From the NCBI GenBank assembly GCA_030066195.1, contig JASJCB010000162.1:1-40597 (forward strand): a DNA stretch of 40,597 nucleotides, given 5' to 3'. Source of the DNA: Acidobacteriota bacterium. Lineage in GTDB: Bacteria; Acidobacteriota; Holophagae; Acanthopleuribacterales; Acanthopleuribacteraceae. Below are positions 34,127-40,597 of this stretch, in pieces. Position numbers and translations under genes: made by a program. The notes under the pieces were generated by a model that saw only the letters and a program-made list of their open reading frames with translations, searched no databases and had not been told where the DNA came from. The first letter of the stretch is position 1. Every line of letters begins with the position of its first letter.

Positions 34127-35056
34127 TCAAAAATGAAGGGATTGCCAGAGTTCTTTGGCGGACTGAGGCCGGTTGGCCGGATTTTTGTCCAGGGTTGCCT
34201 GGATCGCCTCCGAGATCTTGGGCGGTATGTTCGTGCGAATGGTGTGGACCGGTTTGGGCATTTCCTTCAACTGCTTGGTGAACAGGTCCATGGGGTTTTT
34301 GCCCTCGAAAGCGGGCCGGCCGACCAGCATCTCCCAGGCCAGCAAGCCCAGGCTGTAGATATCGCTTAGGTGTGTGACGGAATCGCCGCGACATTGCTCC
34401 GGCGACATATAGGCGGGCGTACCCACCAGCTGACCCTGTTTGGTGAGCTTCAGGTTACTGGTCACGCTGAAGGCCTTTTCAAATAGGATCAACCCCATAT
34501 CCAACAACTTAACCGTATACTTGGGCCCCTTGGCGCTGATCATGATGTTATTGGGCTTGATATCGCGGTGGATGATGCCTTTTTTATGCACCAGGTGAAA
34601 GGCGCTGCACAGTTGCGCGATGATCTGCAAAAAGCAGTGCAGCAGGACGCCCTTGCGATGACCGGACATAAAATCCCAAAGCGTCTCGCCCTCCACATAC
34701 TCCATGACGATATAGGCCTGCTTTTTATCGGACAGGTCGCAGCCTAAAATACGTACGATGTTGGGGTGTTGCAACAGCGCCATGCCGCGCGCCTCTCGAC
34801 GGAAGCGGTTGTAGACCTGCTTGGTCGTGTCCTCCAGCATATCCAGGCGGATGGTCTTGACGGCTACCTTGATGTTGCGGTCGCGGTGGTGGGCCAAAAA
34901 AATCTTGCCCATACCGCCCTCGTAAATCACCGATTCCAGAAGATAACGGTTGCCTACCAGGTTGCCGATTTCCAATTCGGTCTGCTCGAAGGTGGCGTCG
35001 AGCTGCTCCATTTCGGGCGCCGGCTTCTTCCTTTTCCACACGTCACTAAGGCCCAT
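34127..35056 (-). CDS. Soluble Ser/Thr protein kinase with DMG in place of DFG
   Basis: 309 residues, essentially only a kinase domain (about 37-308), no membrane helix or sensor repeats. Loop YEGGMGKI (45-52), Lys67, HRDIKPNN (163-170), LLDMGL (184-189, Phe of DFG replaced by Met), SPE (218-220). The metal-binding Asp186 is kept, so activity is likely. ATG 35056 is preferred over an upstream TTG at 35125, because GGGGTGGG lies just before it and the extra residues are not kinase-like. It stands alone, convergent with the efflux operon and divergent from the histidine operon. Confidence 0.88.
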   Translation of the reverse strand: MGLSDVWKRKKPAPEMEQLDATFEQTELEIGNLVGNRYLLESVIYEGGMGKIFLAHHRDRNIKVAVKTIRLDMLEDTTKQVYNRFRREARGMALLQHPNIVRILGCDLSDKKQAYIVMEYVEGETLWDFMSGHRKGVLLHCFLQIIAQLCSAFHLVHKKGIIHRDIKPNNIMISAKGPKYTVKLLDMGLILFEKAFSVTSNLKLTKQGQLVGTPAYMSPEQCRGDSVTHLSDIYSLGLLAWEMLVGRPAFEGKNPMDLFTKQLKEMPKPVHTIRTNIPPKISEAIQATLDKNPANRPQSAKELWQSLHF

Positions 35057-35350
35057 TGAACCCACCCCATTACTGCTGGTTACAGTTTGCCACCGGTGGG
35101 GAGTGGGAGCAAGCGCAAACTGCAATCATTTGGGTCAGGATCCGGTTAACAGGCCGCTTTGTAAAACTTTTTTAAAACTTTTTCGAATTTGAAACTCGTT
35201 GAATTTTAATTACTTAAATGCTGTTTAGCAGGGCTGTTCAACAAAATCCTTACGGCGGGTCTTTTTTTTTGTTGCACCCCAAATGTAAATCTTTTATAAT
35301 TCTCCCACATAGTAATCTCCTTTACTATTTTTGGTGATTTGGGAATGATT

Positions 35351-35379
35351 GAGGAGTGGTTTGGTCACCACTCCTCTTT
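35351..35379 (+). terminator. Perfect 10-bp hairpin upstream of the histidine leader
   Basis: GAGGAGTGGT (35351-35360) pairs with ACCACTCCTC (35367-35376) around TTGGTC, followed by only TTT. It could end a short plus-strand transcript or be a regulatory dyad. The region 35057-35480 otherwise shows AT-rich sequence and no gene. Confidence 0.45.
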
Positions 35380-35480
35380 CACTTTCAGGGCTTGGGTTGA
35401 TAGAAAAGCCTCGTGGATCGGAGGTTTTGTCCCGGACATACGAGTCTTCAGGCTCTAACAAAAAAACGATACGAATTTTG

Positions 35481-35512
35481 TTGACACCCCACCCGCCTTT
35501 CAACTTAGACTA
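35481..35512 (+). promoter_or_regulatory. Promoter of the histidine operon
   Basis: A consensus -35, TTGACA (35481-35486), precedes TAGACT (35507-35512) at a long 20-bp spacing; CTTAGA at 35504 is a poorer but better spaced -10. It lies just upstream of the leader peptide. Confidence 0.5.
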
Positions 35513-35528
35513 TAGGCGAGGAGTTGAT

Positions 35529-35594
35529 ATGCCCTGCGCAAAGCGTCATCATCATTGTCATCATAGAAACGCGGATGCGATACCGCCGTGGTGA
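35529..35594 (+). CDS. hisL: Histidine operon leader peptide
   Basis: A 21-residue peptide MPCAKRHHHCHHRNADAIPP-W with five histidines in six positions (codons at 35547-35564). GAGGAG lies 5 bases before ATG. A strong terminator and then hisG follow. This is the classic ribosome-mediated attenuation design: scarce charged tRNA-His stalls the ribosome on the His codons and prevents terminator formation. ATGCG (about 35574) and CGCAT (about 35603) may form part of the alternative fold. The layout is well known in enterobacteria; its use here is inferred. Confidence 0.85.
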   Translation: MPCAKRHHHCHHRNADAIPPW

Positions 35595-35629
35595 TGTTGT
35601 GCGCATGACATAAAGACTTAACCAAGCAC

Positions 35630-35667
35630 AAAGGCCCCGTTGGTATCGGAACCGACGGGGCCTTTTT
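35630..35667 (+). terminator. Attenuator terminator before hisG
   Basis: AAAGGCCCCGTTGGT (35630-35644) pairs with ACCGACGGGGCCTTT (35651-35665), a 15-bp stem with one G-U pair and a 6-base loop, then T residues to 35667. It lies 35 bases after the leader-peptide stop and 18 before hisG. ACCAA (35621-35625) could pair with TTGGT (35640-35644) as a weak competing fold. Confidence 0.9.
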
Positions 35668-35685
35668 CATTTATGGAGTAGTACG

Positions 35686-36537
35686 ATGAAACTGAAAATG
35701 GTTGTTCCCAAGGGCCGCATGTTCAAGAAGATCGACGATCTTTTGCGAGATTCCGGTATCAAGTTGGTCGCTGCCGACCGAAGCTATCGCCCCCGCTGTA
35801 GCGACGAGAGCCTGGAAATCAAGCTTCTGAAAAGCGCCAATATCCCGCCTTTGATAGCCTTGAATCAGCACGATTGCGGCTTTGCGGGCGCCGATTGGGT
35901 TCGGGAACAAAAAGCCGACGTGGAAACCATCGTTGATCTCGGCTTCGACCCCGTGCGTATTGTCGCCGCCATCCCTGAGGATTGGGACTGGAATGAGGTC
36001 AAGCAGCGTCATATCATCGTCGTCAGCGAGTATCGCAACCTTTGCGGCGAATTTCTGCGGGAACATGGCGTCGATTTTACCTTCTTACGCTCCTACGGGG
36101 CCACCGAGGTCTTCCCACCGGAGGACGCCGACCTTATTGTGGATAACACTTCCACCGGCAGTACTCTTGTCGCCAATCGTTTGAAGATTATCGGCACCGT
36201 CATGCACAGCGCGACCTGTTTCATTGCCAATAAACGCGCCTTGGACGACCCCGAGAAACGCGGCCTGATTGAAAACCTCTCGGTACTGTTCAACTCCGTG
36301 TTGGAAGGTCGCAAACGCGTACTCCTTGAAATGAACTGCCCCGAGGCCGCCCTTGACGATTTGATCGACATGCTGCCCTGTATGAAAGCGCCTACCATCG
36401 CACGTCTTTACAAACAGGATGCTTTTGCCGTAAGATCTGCCGTTCTCAGAAGCCAGGTGAAAGATTTGATCCCTCGGCTGCGCGAACTCGGCGCCAGTGA
36501 TATTCTGGAAACGGAAATCCGGAAGGTGATCCCATGA
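35686..36537 (+). CDS. hisG: ATP phosphoribosyltransferase, long form
   Basis: 283 residues. First step of histidine synthesis: ATP plus PRPP gives phosphoribosyl-ATP. The N-terminal KMVVPKGRM and the PRPP loop VDNTSTGSTLVAN (152-164) are diagnostic. A C-terminal ACT-like regulatory domain (about 210-283, with MKAPTIARLY) marks the long, histidine-feedback-inhibited form that does not need HisZ. GGAG lies 7 bases before ATG. The stop overlaps the next start (ATGA). Confidence 0.96.
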   Translation: MKLKMVVPKGRMFKKIDDLLRDSGIKLVAADRSYRPRCSDESLEIKLLKSANIPPLIALNQHDCGFAGADWVREQKADVETIVDLGFDPVRIVAAIPEDWDWNEVKQRHIIVVSEYRNLCGEFLREHGVDFTFLRSYGATEVFPPEDADLIVDNTSTGSTLVANRLKIIGTVMHSATCFIANKRALDDPEKRGLIENLSVLFNSVLEGRKRVLLEMNCPEAALDDLIDMLPCMKAPTIARLYKQDAFAVRSAVLRSQVKDLIPRLRELGASDILETEIRKVIP

Positions 36538-38219
36538 GCTCCGACCTATTGTCATCCCAAGGGAGGCGCGTTTTGACCACACACCCGGCTGTCAAGCTGG
36601 ATTTGAATGAGCGAAGTGAAGGGGCGCCGCGATGGGCGAGGCGGTGCCTGGAAAATGTCGACGAGGAAGCTATCTGGCGCTACGCCGACCGGCGACCTCT
36701 TGAAGTGAGAATTGCCGCTCGCTTCGGTTTAGAGCCCGACCAGGTTCTGGCCACCAACGGCAGTGACGAGGGCATCCTCTACATGTTGGCCTGGCAAGGT
36801 CGCGGTCGCACCCTGTACATGCCCGAGCCCTGTTTCGAGTTTTGTCGGGAACTGGGCGACATCTGGGGATTGGGCGTACAAACCATTCCTGCCGGGGAAA
36901 ACCTGGAGCTCGATCTGGAAGCCCTGCGCACCTTTATCTCTGCCGGCACCGGCGGCTTGTTGGTGTTGGCTCGTCCCAATAATCCCACCGGTGAGGTGGT
37001 TTCCTATGAGGCTATATTACCGTTGTTGCAACTGTGCAAGGAGCGCGATGTTACCGTGTTGGTGGATGAAGCCTATGCCGAGTTTGCCGAGGACGACCTG
37101 ATCAGCACTCTGGCTGTTTTCGACAACCTGGTCATCCTGAGAACCTTTTCCAAGGCATTCGGCCTGGCCGGTTTGCGTGTGGGCTACCTCATGGGCCATT
37201 CCAAGCTGATCGGCCAACTGCGCAAACGAGCCCTGCCGTACAACATATCCGCGCCCGCCCTGGTCGTAGCCGAGCGCGCTTTGCAAGACGATGCCATGGC
37301 CGACATGCGTGCTTACGCCAAAGCCGTTGCGGGTGAGCGCGAGGGCCTGTTTCGACGGTTGACCCGTTGGGGGGTGAAGGTGTTCCCCGGCCAGGGTAAT
37401 TTCCTGTTGCTGCAACTGGGCCGCGCCAAGGCGGAACTACTGTATTCGGCCATGAAACTGCACGGTATCGACGTGCGCCGTTTCGAAAACGAAGAGTTGG
37501 CCGGTTGCTTGCGCCTGTCCGTACCTTCCCATGCGGGACATCTCTATGATGTTCTCGGTCAAGTGCTTGACCCGGAACTGATCTGCCTTGATATCGACGG
37601 TTGCTTGATCGATACGCGGGACAGTTTCGATGCGGTGGTTGCCGCCACGGTGAAACATTTTACCGGCCAGGACATAGAAATCCCCGAGATCTATGAACTA
37701 AGATCGCGTGGCGGCTTCAACGACGATAACGTGATTTCACATGCCCTGATCGCGAAACGCGGCGTCGAGGCCTCCTTGGATTCAATCAAGGAAGTGTTCC
37801 GCGATTTCTATCTCGGCGCAGGCTCTAAAGACGGCCTTTACAAAAAAGAAAAAGTACTCATCAACAAACGCCTGTTGACTCATCTGTGCAAACGCTTCAA
37901 GGTGGCGCTGATCACCGGCCGCAACCGCGAAGAACTGGCGCCCGCCCTGGAATTGATGGACCTGCCGCAAGACATGCCCTGTTGGACCATCGACGATGTC
38001 AAGCGCGGAAAGCCGGACCCCGAAGGTATCCTGGCCGCCGCGGGCCGTTTCGAGGCGCGTCGGGTCTGGATGGTCGGGGACAACCCCGACGATGTACGCG
38101 CGGCTCGGGCCGCCGGCGCTCTGCCGATAGGTGTGGAAATGGGTAACAGCGAAGCCTTGCGCATGATCGGCGCCGTGCGTGTCATGGACTCGGTCAACCA
38201 ATTAGAGGAACTGATATGA
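36534..38219 (+). CDS. hisC: Histidinol-phosphate aminotransferase fused to a HAD-family phosphatase domain
   Basis: 561 residues in two parts. Residues 1-345 are a class-I/II aminotransferase: ARPNNPTGE (146-154), VDEAYAEF (177-184) and PLP lysine 207 in TFSKAFGLAGLR. Residues 346-561 form a complete HAD hydrolase: DIDGCLID (353-360, nucleophile Asp353 and Asp355), Thr461 in ITGRN, Lys493 in RGKPDPEG, and GDNPDD (515-520). The HAD part most likely hydrolyses histidinol phosphate, the step directly after HisC, since the HisB here has no phosphatase domain. This is inference, though related HAD domains are known to be linked to his genes. Overlaps with hisG and hisB are 4 bases each. Confidence 0.92.
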   Translation: MSSDLLSSQGRRVLTTHPAVKLDLNERSEGAPRWARRCLENVDEEAIWRYADRRPLEVRIAARFGLEPDQVLATNGSDEGILYMLAWQGRGRTLYMPEPCFEFCRELGDIWGLGVQTIPAGENLELDLEALRTFISAGTGGLLVLARPNNPTGEVVSYEAILPLLQLCKERDVTVLVDEAYAEFAEDDLISTLAVFDNLVILRTFSKAFGLAGLRVGYLMGHSKLIGQLRKRALPYNISAPALVVAERALQDDAMADMRAYAKAVAGEREGLFRRLTRWGVKVFPGQGNFLLLQLGRAKAELLYSAMKLHGIDVRRFENEELAGCLRLSVPSHAGHLYDVLGQVLDPELICLDIDGCLIDTRDSFDAVVAATVKHFTGQDIEIPEIYELRSRGGFNDDNVISHALIAKRGVEASLDSIKEVFRDFYLGAGSKDGLYKKEKVLINKRLLTHLCKRFKVALITGRNREELAPALELMDLPQDMPCWTIDDVKRGKPDPEGILAAAGRFEARRVWMVGDNPDDVRAARAAGALPIGVEMGNSEALRMIGAVRVMDSVNQLEELI

Positions 38220-38785
38220 TCAGCGTTGAACGCAAAACCAAGGAGACGGAAATCAGTCTCCAGTTAAACGTGCACGGCAAGCAGAATATCGAGATTGCCA
38301 CCGGTCACGGTTTCTTCGATCACATGCTGCACCAACTGGCCTTTCACGGTGGTTGGGACATGAAACTGAAGGCCGAGGGCGACCTGCACGTGGACGACCA
38401 CCACCTGGTGGAAGACACGGCGCTGACCATAGGCGACGCCTTGCAACAATCGTGGCGGGGGCTGAAGAGCATGCGCCGTTACGGTCAAAGGCTCCTGCCC
38501 ATGGACGAAACCCTGATCATGTGCGCGGTCGACCTGTGCGGTCGACCCTATGCGGTCACCCATTTGGAATTGACCCGCGAAAGCGTCGGTGGTCTGGCTT
38601 GTGAGATGGTGCCTCACTTCTACCACTCCCTGGCCGTGGCCGGCGCACTGACTCTGCATGTTCGCAAGGTGACCGGGGCCAACAATCACCATATCATCGA
38701 GGCGTCCTTCAAGGCCGTCGCACAGGCGTTGCGTGAGGCATTGTCCCCGGCCGAGGGCGATGTCAGCACCAAGGGGGTTCTATGA
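38216..38785 (+). CDS. hisB: Imidazoleglycerol-phosphate dehydratase
   Basis: 189 residues, the monofunctional form. Dehydrates imidazole-glycerol phosphate to imidazole-acetol phosphate. Metal-binding motifs GFFDHMLHQLAFHG (about 32-45) and DHHLVEDTAL (61-70) are intact, with the second set near the end (NNHHIIEASFKA). No N-terminal phosphatase domain is present. Start overlaps hisC and stop overlaps hisH, both as ATGA. Confidence 0.97.
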   Translation: MISVERKTKETEISLQLNVHGKQNIEIATGHGFFDHMLHQLAFHGGWDMKLKAEGDLHVDDHHLVEDTALTIGDALQQSWRGLKSMRRYGQRLLPMDETLIMCAVDLCGRPYAVTHLELTRESVGGLACEMVPHFYHSLAVAGALTLHVRKVTGANNHHIIEASFKAVAQALREALSPAEGDVSTKGVL

Positions 38786-39357
38786 GCCTGATCGGTATCG
38801 TTCAACCCGACTCCGGGAATATTACTTCCGTCTGCGATGCCCTGGAACGCCTGGGCCGCAACTTCAAACTGTTGCGCACGCCGCAACTGGAGGGTATCGA
38901 CCAACTGCTGCTACCCGGTCAGGGCCGTTTCGGCGCGGTGATGAGCTACCTGCGGGAAAACGGTTGGGTGGAACCCTTGCGCGAGTGGATCGCCGCCGAT
39001 AAACCCATTTTGTGCATCTGCGTGGGCATGCAGGTTCTCTTCGAGGGCAGCGATGAAGACCCGCATGAGCCTGGACTCGGCATTTTCCAAGGTCGCGTGA
39101 CCAGGCTGGACAGCCCTAAACATCCCATGATCGGTTGGTCCCGCGTGCACTGGAGCAAAGAGGGTTTCCGCGAGGGCGCCGCCTACTTCGTCAACAGCTA
39201 CGGCGTCTCCGACCATCCCGAGACGATCGCGACCACCACCTACGGCGCTACCTATTGCGTGGCCGTACAACGCGGCAACACCGCCGCATTCCAATTCCAC
39301 CCCGAGAAATCCGGGGTTTGGGGAAAGGAGTTGATGGACCAATGTCTGATCTCTTGA
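38782..39357 (+). CDS. hisH: Imidazole glycerol phosphate synthase, glutamine amidotransferase subunit
   Basis: 191 residues. Supplies ammonia from glutamine to HisF. Class-I amidotransferase triad: nucleophile Cys80 in CICVGMQVL, His173 and Glu175 in FHPEKSG. LLLPGQGRFG (42-51) is the oxyanion strand motif. The end overlaps hisF by 16 bases, fitting stoichiometric production of the two subunits. Confidence 0.96.
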   Translation: MSLIGIVQPDSGNITSVCDALERLGRNFKLLRTPQLEGIDQLLLPGQGRFGAVMSYLRENGWVEPLREWIAADKPILCICVGMQVLFEGSDEDPHEPGLGIFQGRVTRLDSPKHPMIGWSRVHWSKEGFREGAAYFVNSYGVSDHPETIATTTYGATYCVAVQRGNTAAFQFHPEKSGVWGKELMDQCLIS

Positions 39358-40109
39358 AACGCATCATCCCTTGCCTGGACGTGGACCGGGGCCGAGTGGT
39401 CAAGGGCGTCAATTTCCAGAACATGCGCGACATGGGCGATCCGGTGGAGTTGGCCCGCCGTTACGAGGACGAGGGCGCCGATGAGCTGGTATTCCTGGAT
39501 ATCTCCGCCTCCGCCGAGGCGCGACCCACCGCTCTGGCCATGGTCCGCAAGGTCAGCAAGGCCCTTTCCATCCCCTTCACCCTGGGAGGCGGGCTGCGCA
39601 CCATGGACGACATCTTCGCCTTCCTGGAGGCAGGTGCGGACAAGGTCTGCCTGAATACCACCGCGGTCAAGCAGCCGGAAGTCATTACCGCGGGCGCCGA
39701 CCAGTTCGGCAGTCAATGCATCGTGGTAGCGGTCGATGTCAAGCGTCGCGAGGACGGTAGCTTCGGCGTCTTCACCCACGGCGGTCGTAACGACTCCGGC
39801 AAAGAGGCGCGCAGCTGGGTCCGCGAGGTCGCCGATCGGGGCGCCGGCGAAATTCTACTCACAAGCATGGACCGCGACGGCACCGGAATCGGTTATGATA
39901 TGGAAATAACCGGGGAATTAAGCCGCACCATGCCCGTACCGGTCATCGCTTCCGGCGGGGCGCGAAATCCACAAGACCTGATGGACGCCTTCAACGGGGG
40001 CGCCGACGCGGTGCTGGCCGCAACCATGTTCCACAGTGGAGAATTCCACGTGGGCAAAACCAAGGAGTGGCTGGCAGAGCGTGGTATTCCCGTTCGCCTT
40101 GATTTTTAA
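39342..40109 (+). CDS. hisF: Imidazole glycerol phosphate synthase, cyclase subunit
   Basis: 255 residues, TIM barrel. Catalytic Asp13 (IIPCLDVDRGRVVKG) and Asp132 (VVAVDVKR), phosphate-binding loops LGGGLRT and IASGGARN, and STAND-unrelated TSMDRDGT are all in place. The frame is open further upstream, but the true start is ATG 39342 inside hisH, with AAGGAG 11 bases before it. Confidence 0.97.
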   Translation: MSDLLKRIIPCLDVDRGRVVKGVNFQNMRDMGDPVELARRYEDEGADELVFLDISASAEARPTALAMVRKVSKALSIPFTLGGGLRTMDDIFAFLEAGADKVCLNTTAVKQPEVITAGADQFGSQCIVVAVDVKRREDGSFGVFTHGGRNDSGKEARSWVREVADRGAGEILLTSMDRDGTGIGYDMEITGELSRTMPVPVIASGGARNPQDLMDAFNGGADAVLAATMFHSGEFHVGKTKEWLAERGIPVRLDF

Positions 40110-40136
40110 ATACCGATTCATGGAAGGAAGAGAAAC

Positions 40137-40597
40137 ATGTTGATTCCCAGTATCGATCTTTTCGACGGCAAGGCCGTTCAGTGGCGGCAAGGCCGCGAGC
40201 ATGTCCTTGAACGCGAGGATGTGTTCGACCTGCTGGAGGAATTCTCGCTCTACGGCGAAGTGGCCGTCATCGACCTGAACGCGGCTACCGGTAAAGGCAA
40301 CAACCGTAAATTGATCGACAACCTGCTCAAGCGCAGACCCTGCCGCGTGGGCGGCGGCATCCGCGACCTGGAAGCTGCCCGGCATTACCTGAAAGCCGGC
40401 GCAAGCCGTATCATTATCGGCACTTCAGCCCGCGAACCCTGGGTCAGGAAACTACCGCGTGAAGCCCTGATCTTCGCCATCGACAGCCGCGGCGACAACT
40501 TCCTCAGCCACGGTTGGCAGGAAGATACCGGCGAAAAAACCGTGGACCTGCTGACCCAACTCGGCGAGGGCTGTTCTGAATTCCTCTACACCCAGGT
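40137..40597 (+). CDS. hisA: ProFAR isomerase, 5' part (cut by window end)
   Basis: The first 153 residues of a HisA-type barrel that isomerises ProFAR to PRFAR. Opening MLIPSIDLFDGKAVQW has catalytic Asp7. RVGGGIRD (70-77) and IIIGTSA (92-98) are phosphate loops, and Asp116 in FAIDSRGD is the likely second catalytic residue, before HGWQEDTG. AAGGAAG lies about 9 bases before ATG, 27 bases after the hisF stop. No stop occurs before the window end. Confidence 0.92.
   Translation, partial: MLIPSIDLFDGKAVQWRQGREHVLEREDVFDLLEEFSLYGEVAVIDLNAATGKGNNRKLIDNLLKRRPCRVGGGIRDLEAARHYLKAGASRIIIGTSAREPWVRKLPREALIFAIDSRGDNFLSHGWQEDTGEKTVDLLTQLGEGCSEFLYTQ

Noticed and set aside
39135..39341. N-terminal extension of HisF
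   Set aside because: The residues are the shadow of hisH in another frame. The barrel begins at ATG 39342 with its usual first strand.

Overview
The window comes from a GC-rich Gram-negative bacterium. It carries an RND efflux operon with an outer-membrane lipoprotein, Shine-Dalgarno sites before most genes, several Ser/Thr kinases fused to TPR repeats, a Planctomycetes/Acidobacteria-type ECF sigma factor and sigma-54 activators. My best guess is Acidobacteriota (an Acanthopleuribacter/Sulfidibacter-like lineage), with Planctomycetota or Myxococcota as alternatives. This rests on gene content only and is not proven.

Layout. 1-900: tandem repeats (82-bp and 43-bp units) and a large inverted repeat, no credible gene. 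945-6797: a sigma-54 activator, then a tightly packed kinase/FGE-domain protein, a SIR2-like protein and a STAND NTPase, which look like a signalling or conflict (defence) module. 6904-10716: two AT-richer minus-strand genes (an orphan protein and a three-ChW-repeat protein with a predicted aerolysin/ETX-type pore-forming domain) flanking a membrane TPR protein. 11238-15353: an exported repeat protein, a Ser/Thr kinase with TPRs and a convergent ECF sigma factor. 15354-17676: a long leader with a near-consensus sigma-54 promoter, an intrinsic terminator just before the start codon, and an exported protein of unknown function. 17776-23728: a large kinase-TPR protein, an exported protein and a second sigma-54 activator, paralogous to the first. 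24359-26638: a minus-strand pair of exported proteins. 26882-34046: a chorismate-lyase-like gene, then a TetR regulator and a full RND efflux operon. 34127-35056: a soluble Ser/Thr kinase. 35481-40597: the histidine operon, with a His-rich leader peptide and attenuator, then hisG, a hisC-HAD fusion, hisB, hisH, hisF and the start of hisA.

How the parts may work together. The left half is built from kinases, atypical FHA-like sigma-54 activators and exported or toxin-like proteins. Two sigma-54-type promoters (15973-15989, and a weaker one at 11119-11135) lie before exported-protein genes, each with a dyad 100-130 bp upstream where an activator could bind. A kinase to FHA/sigma-54-activator to secreted-protein circuit is therefore plausible, but it is inference. 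The right half (efflux, histidine biosynthesis) is ordinary core or near-core metabolism.
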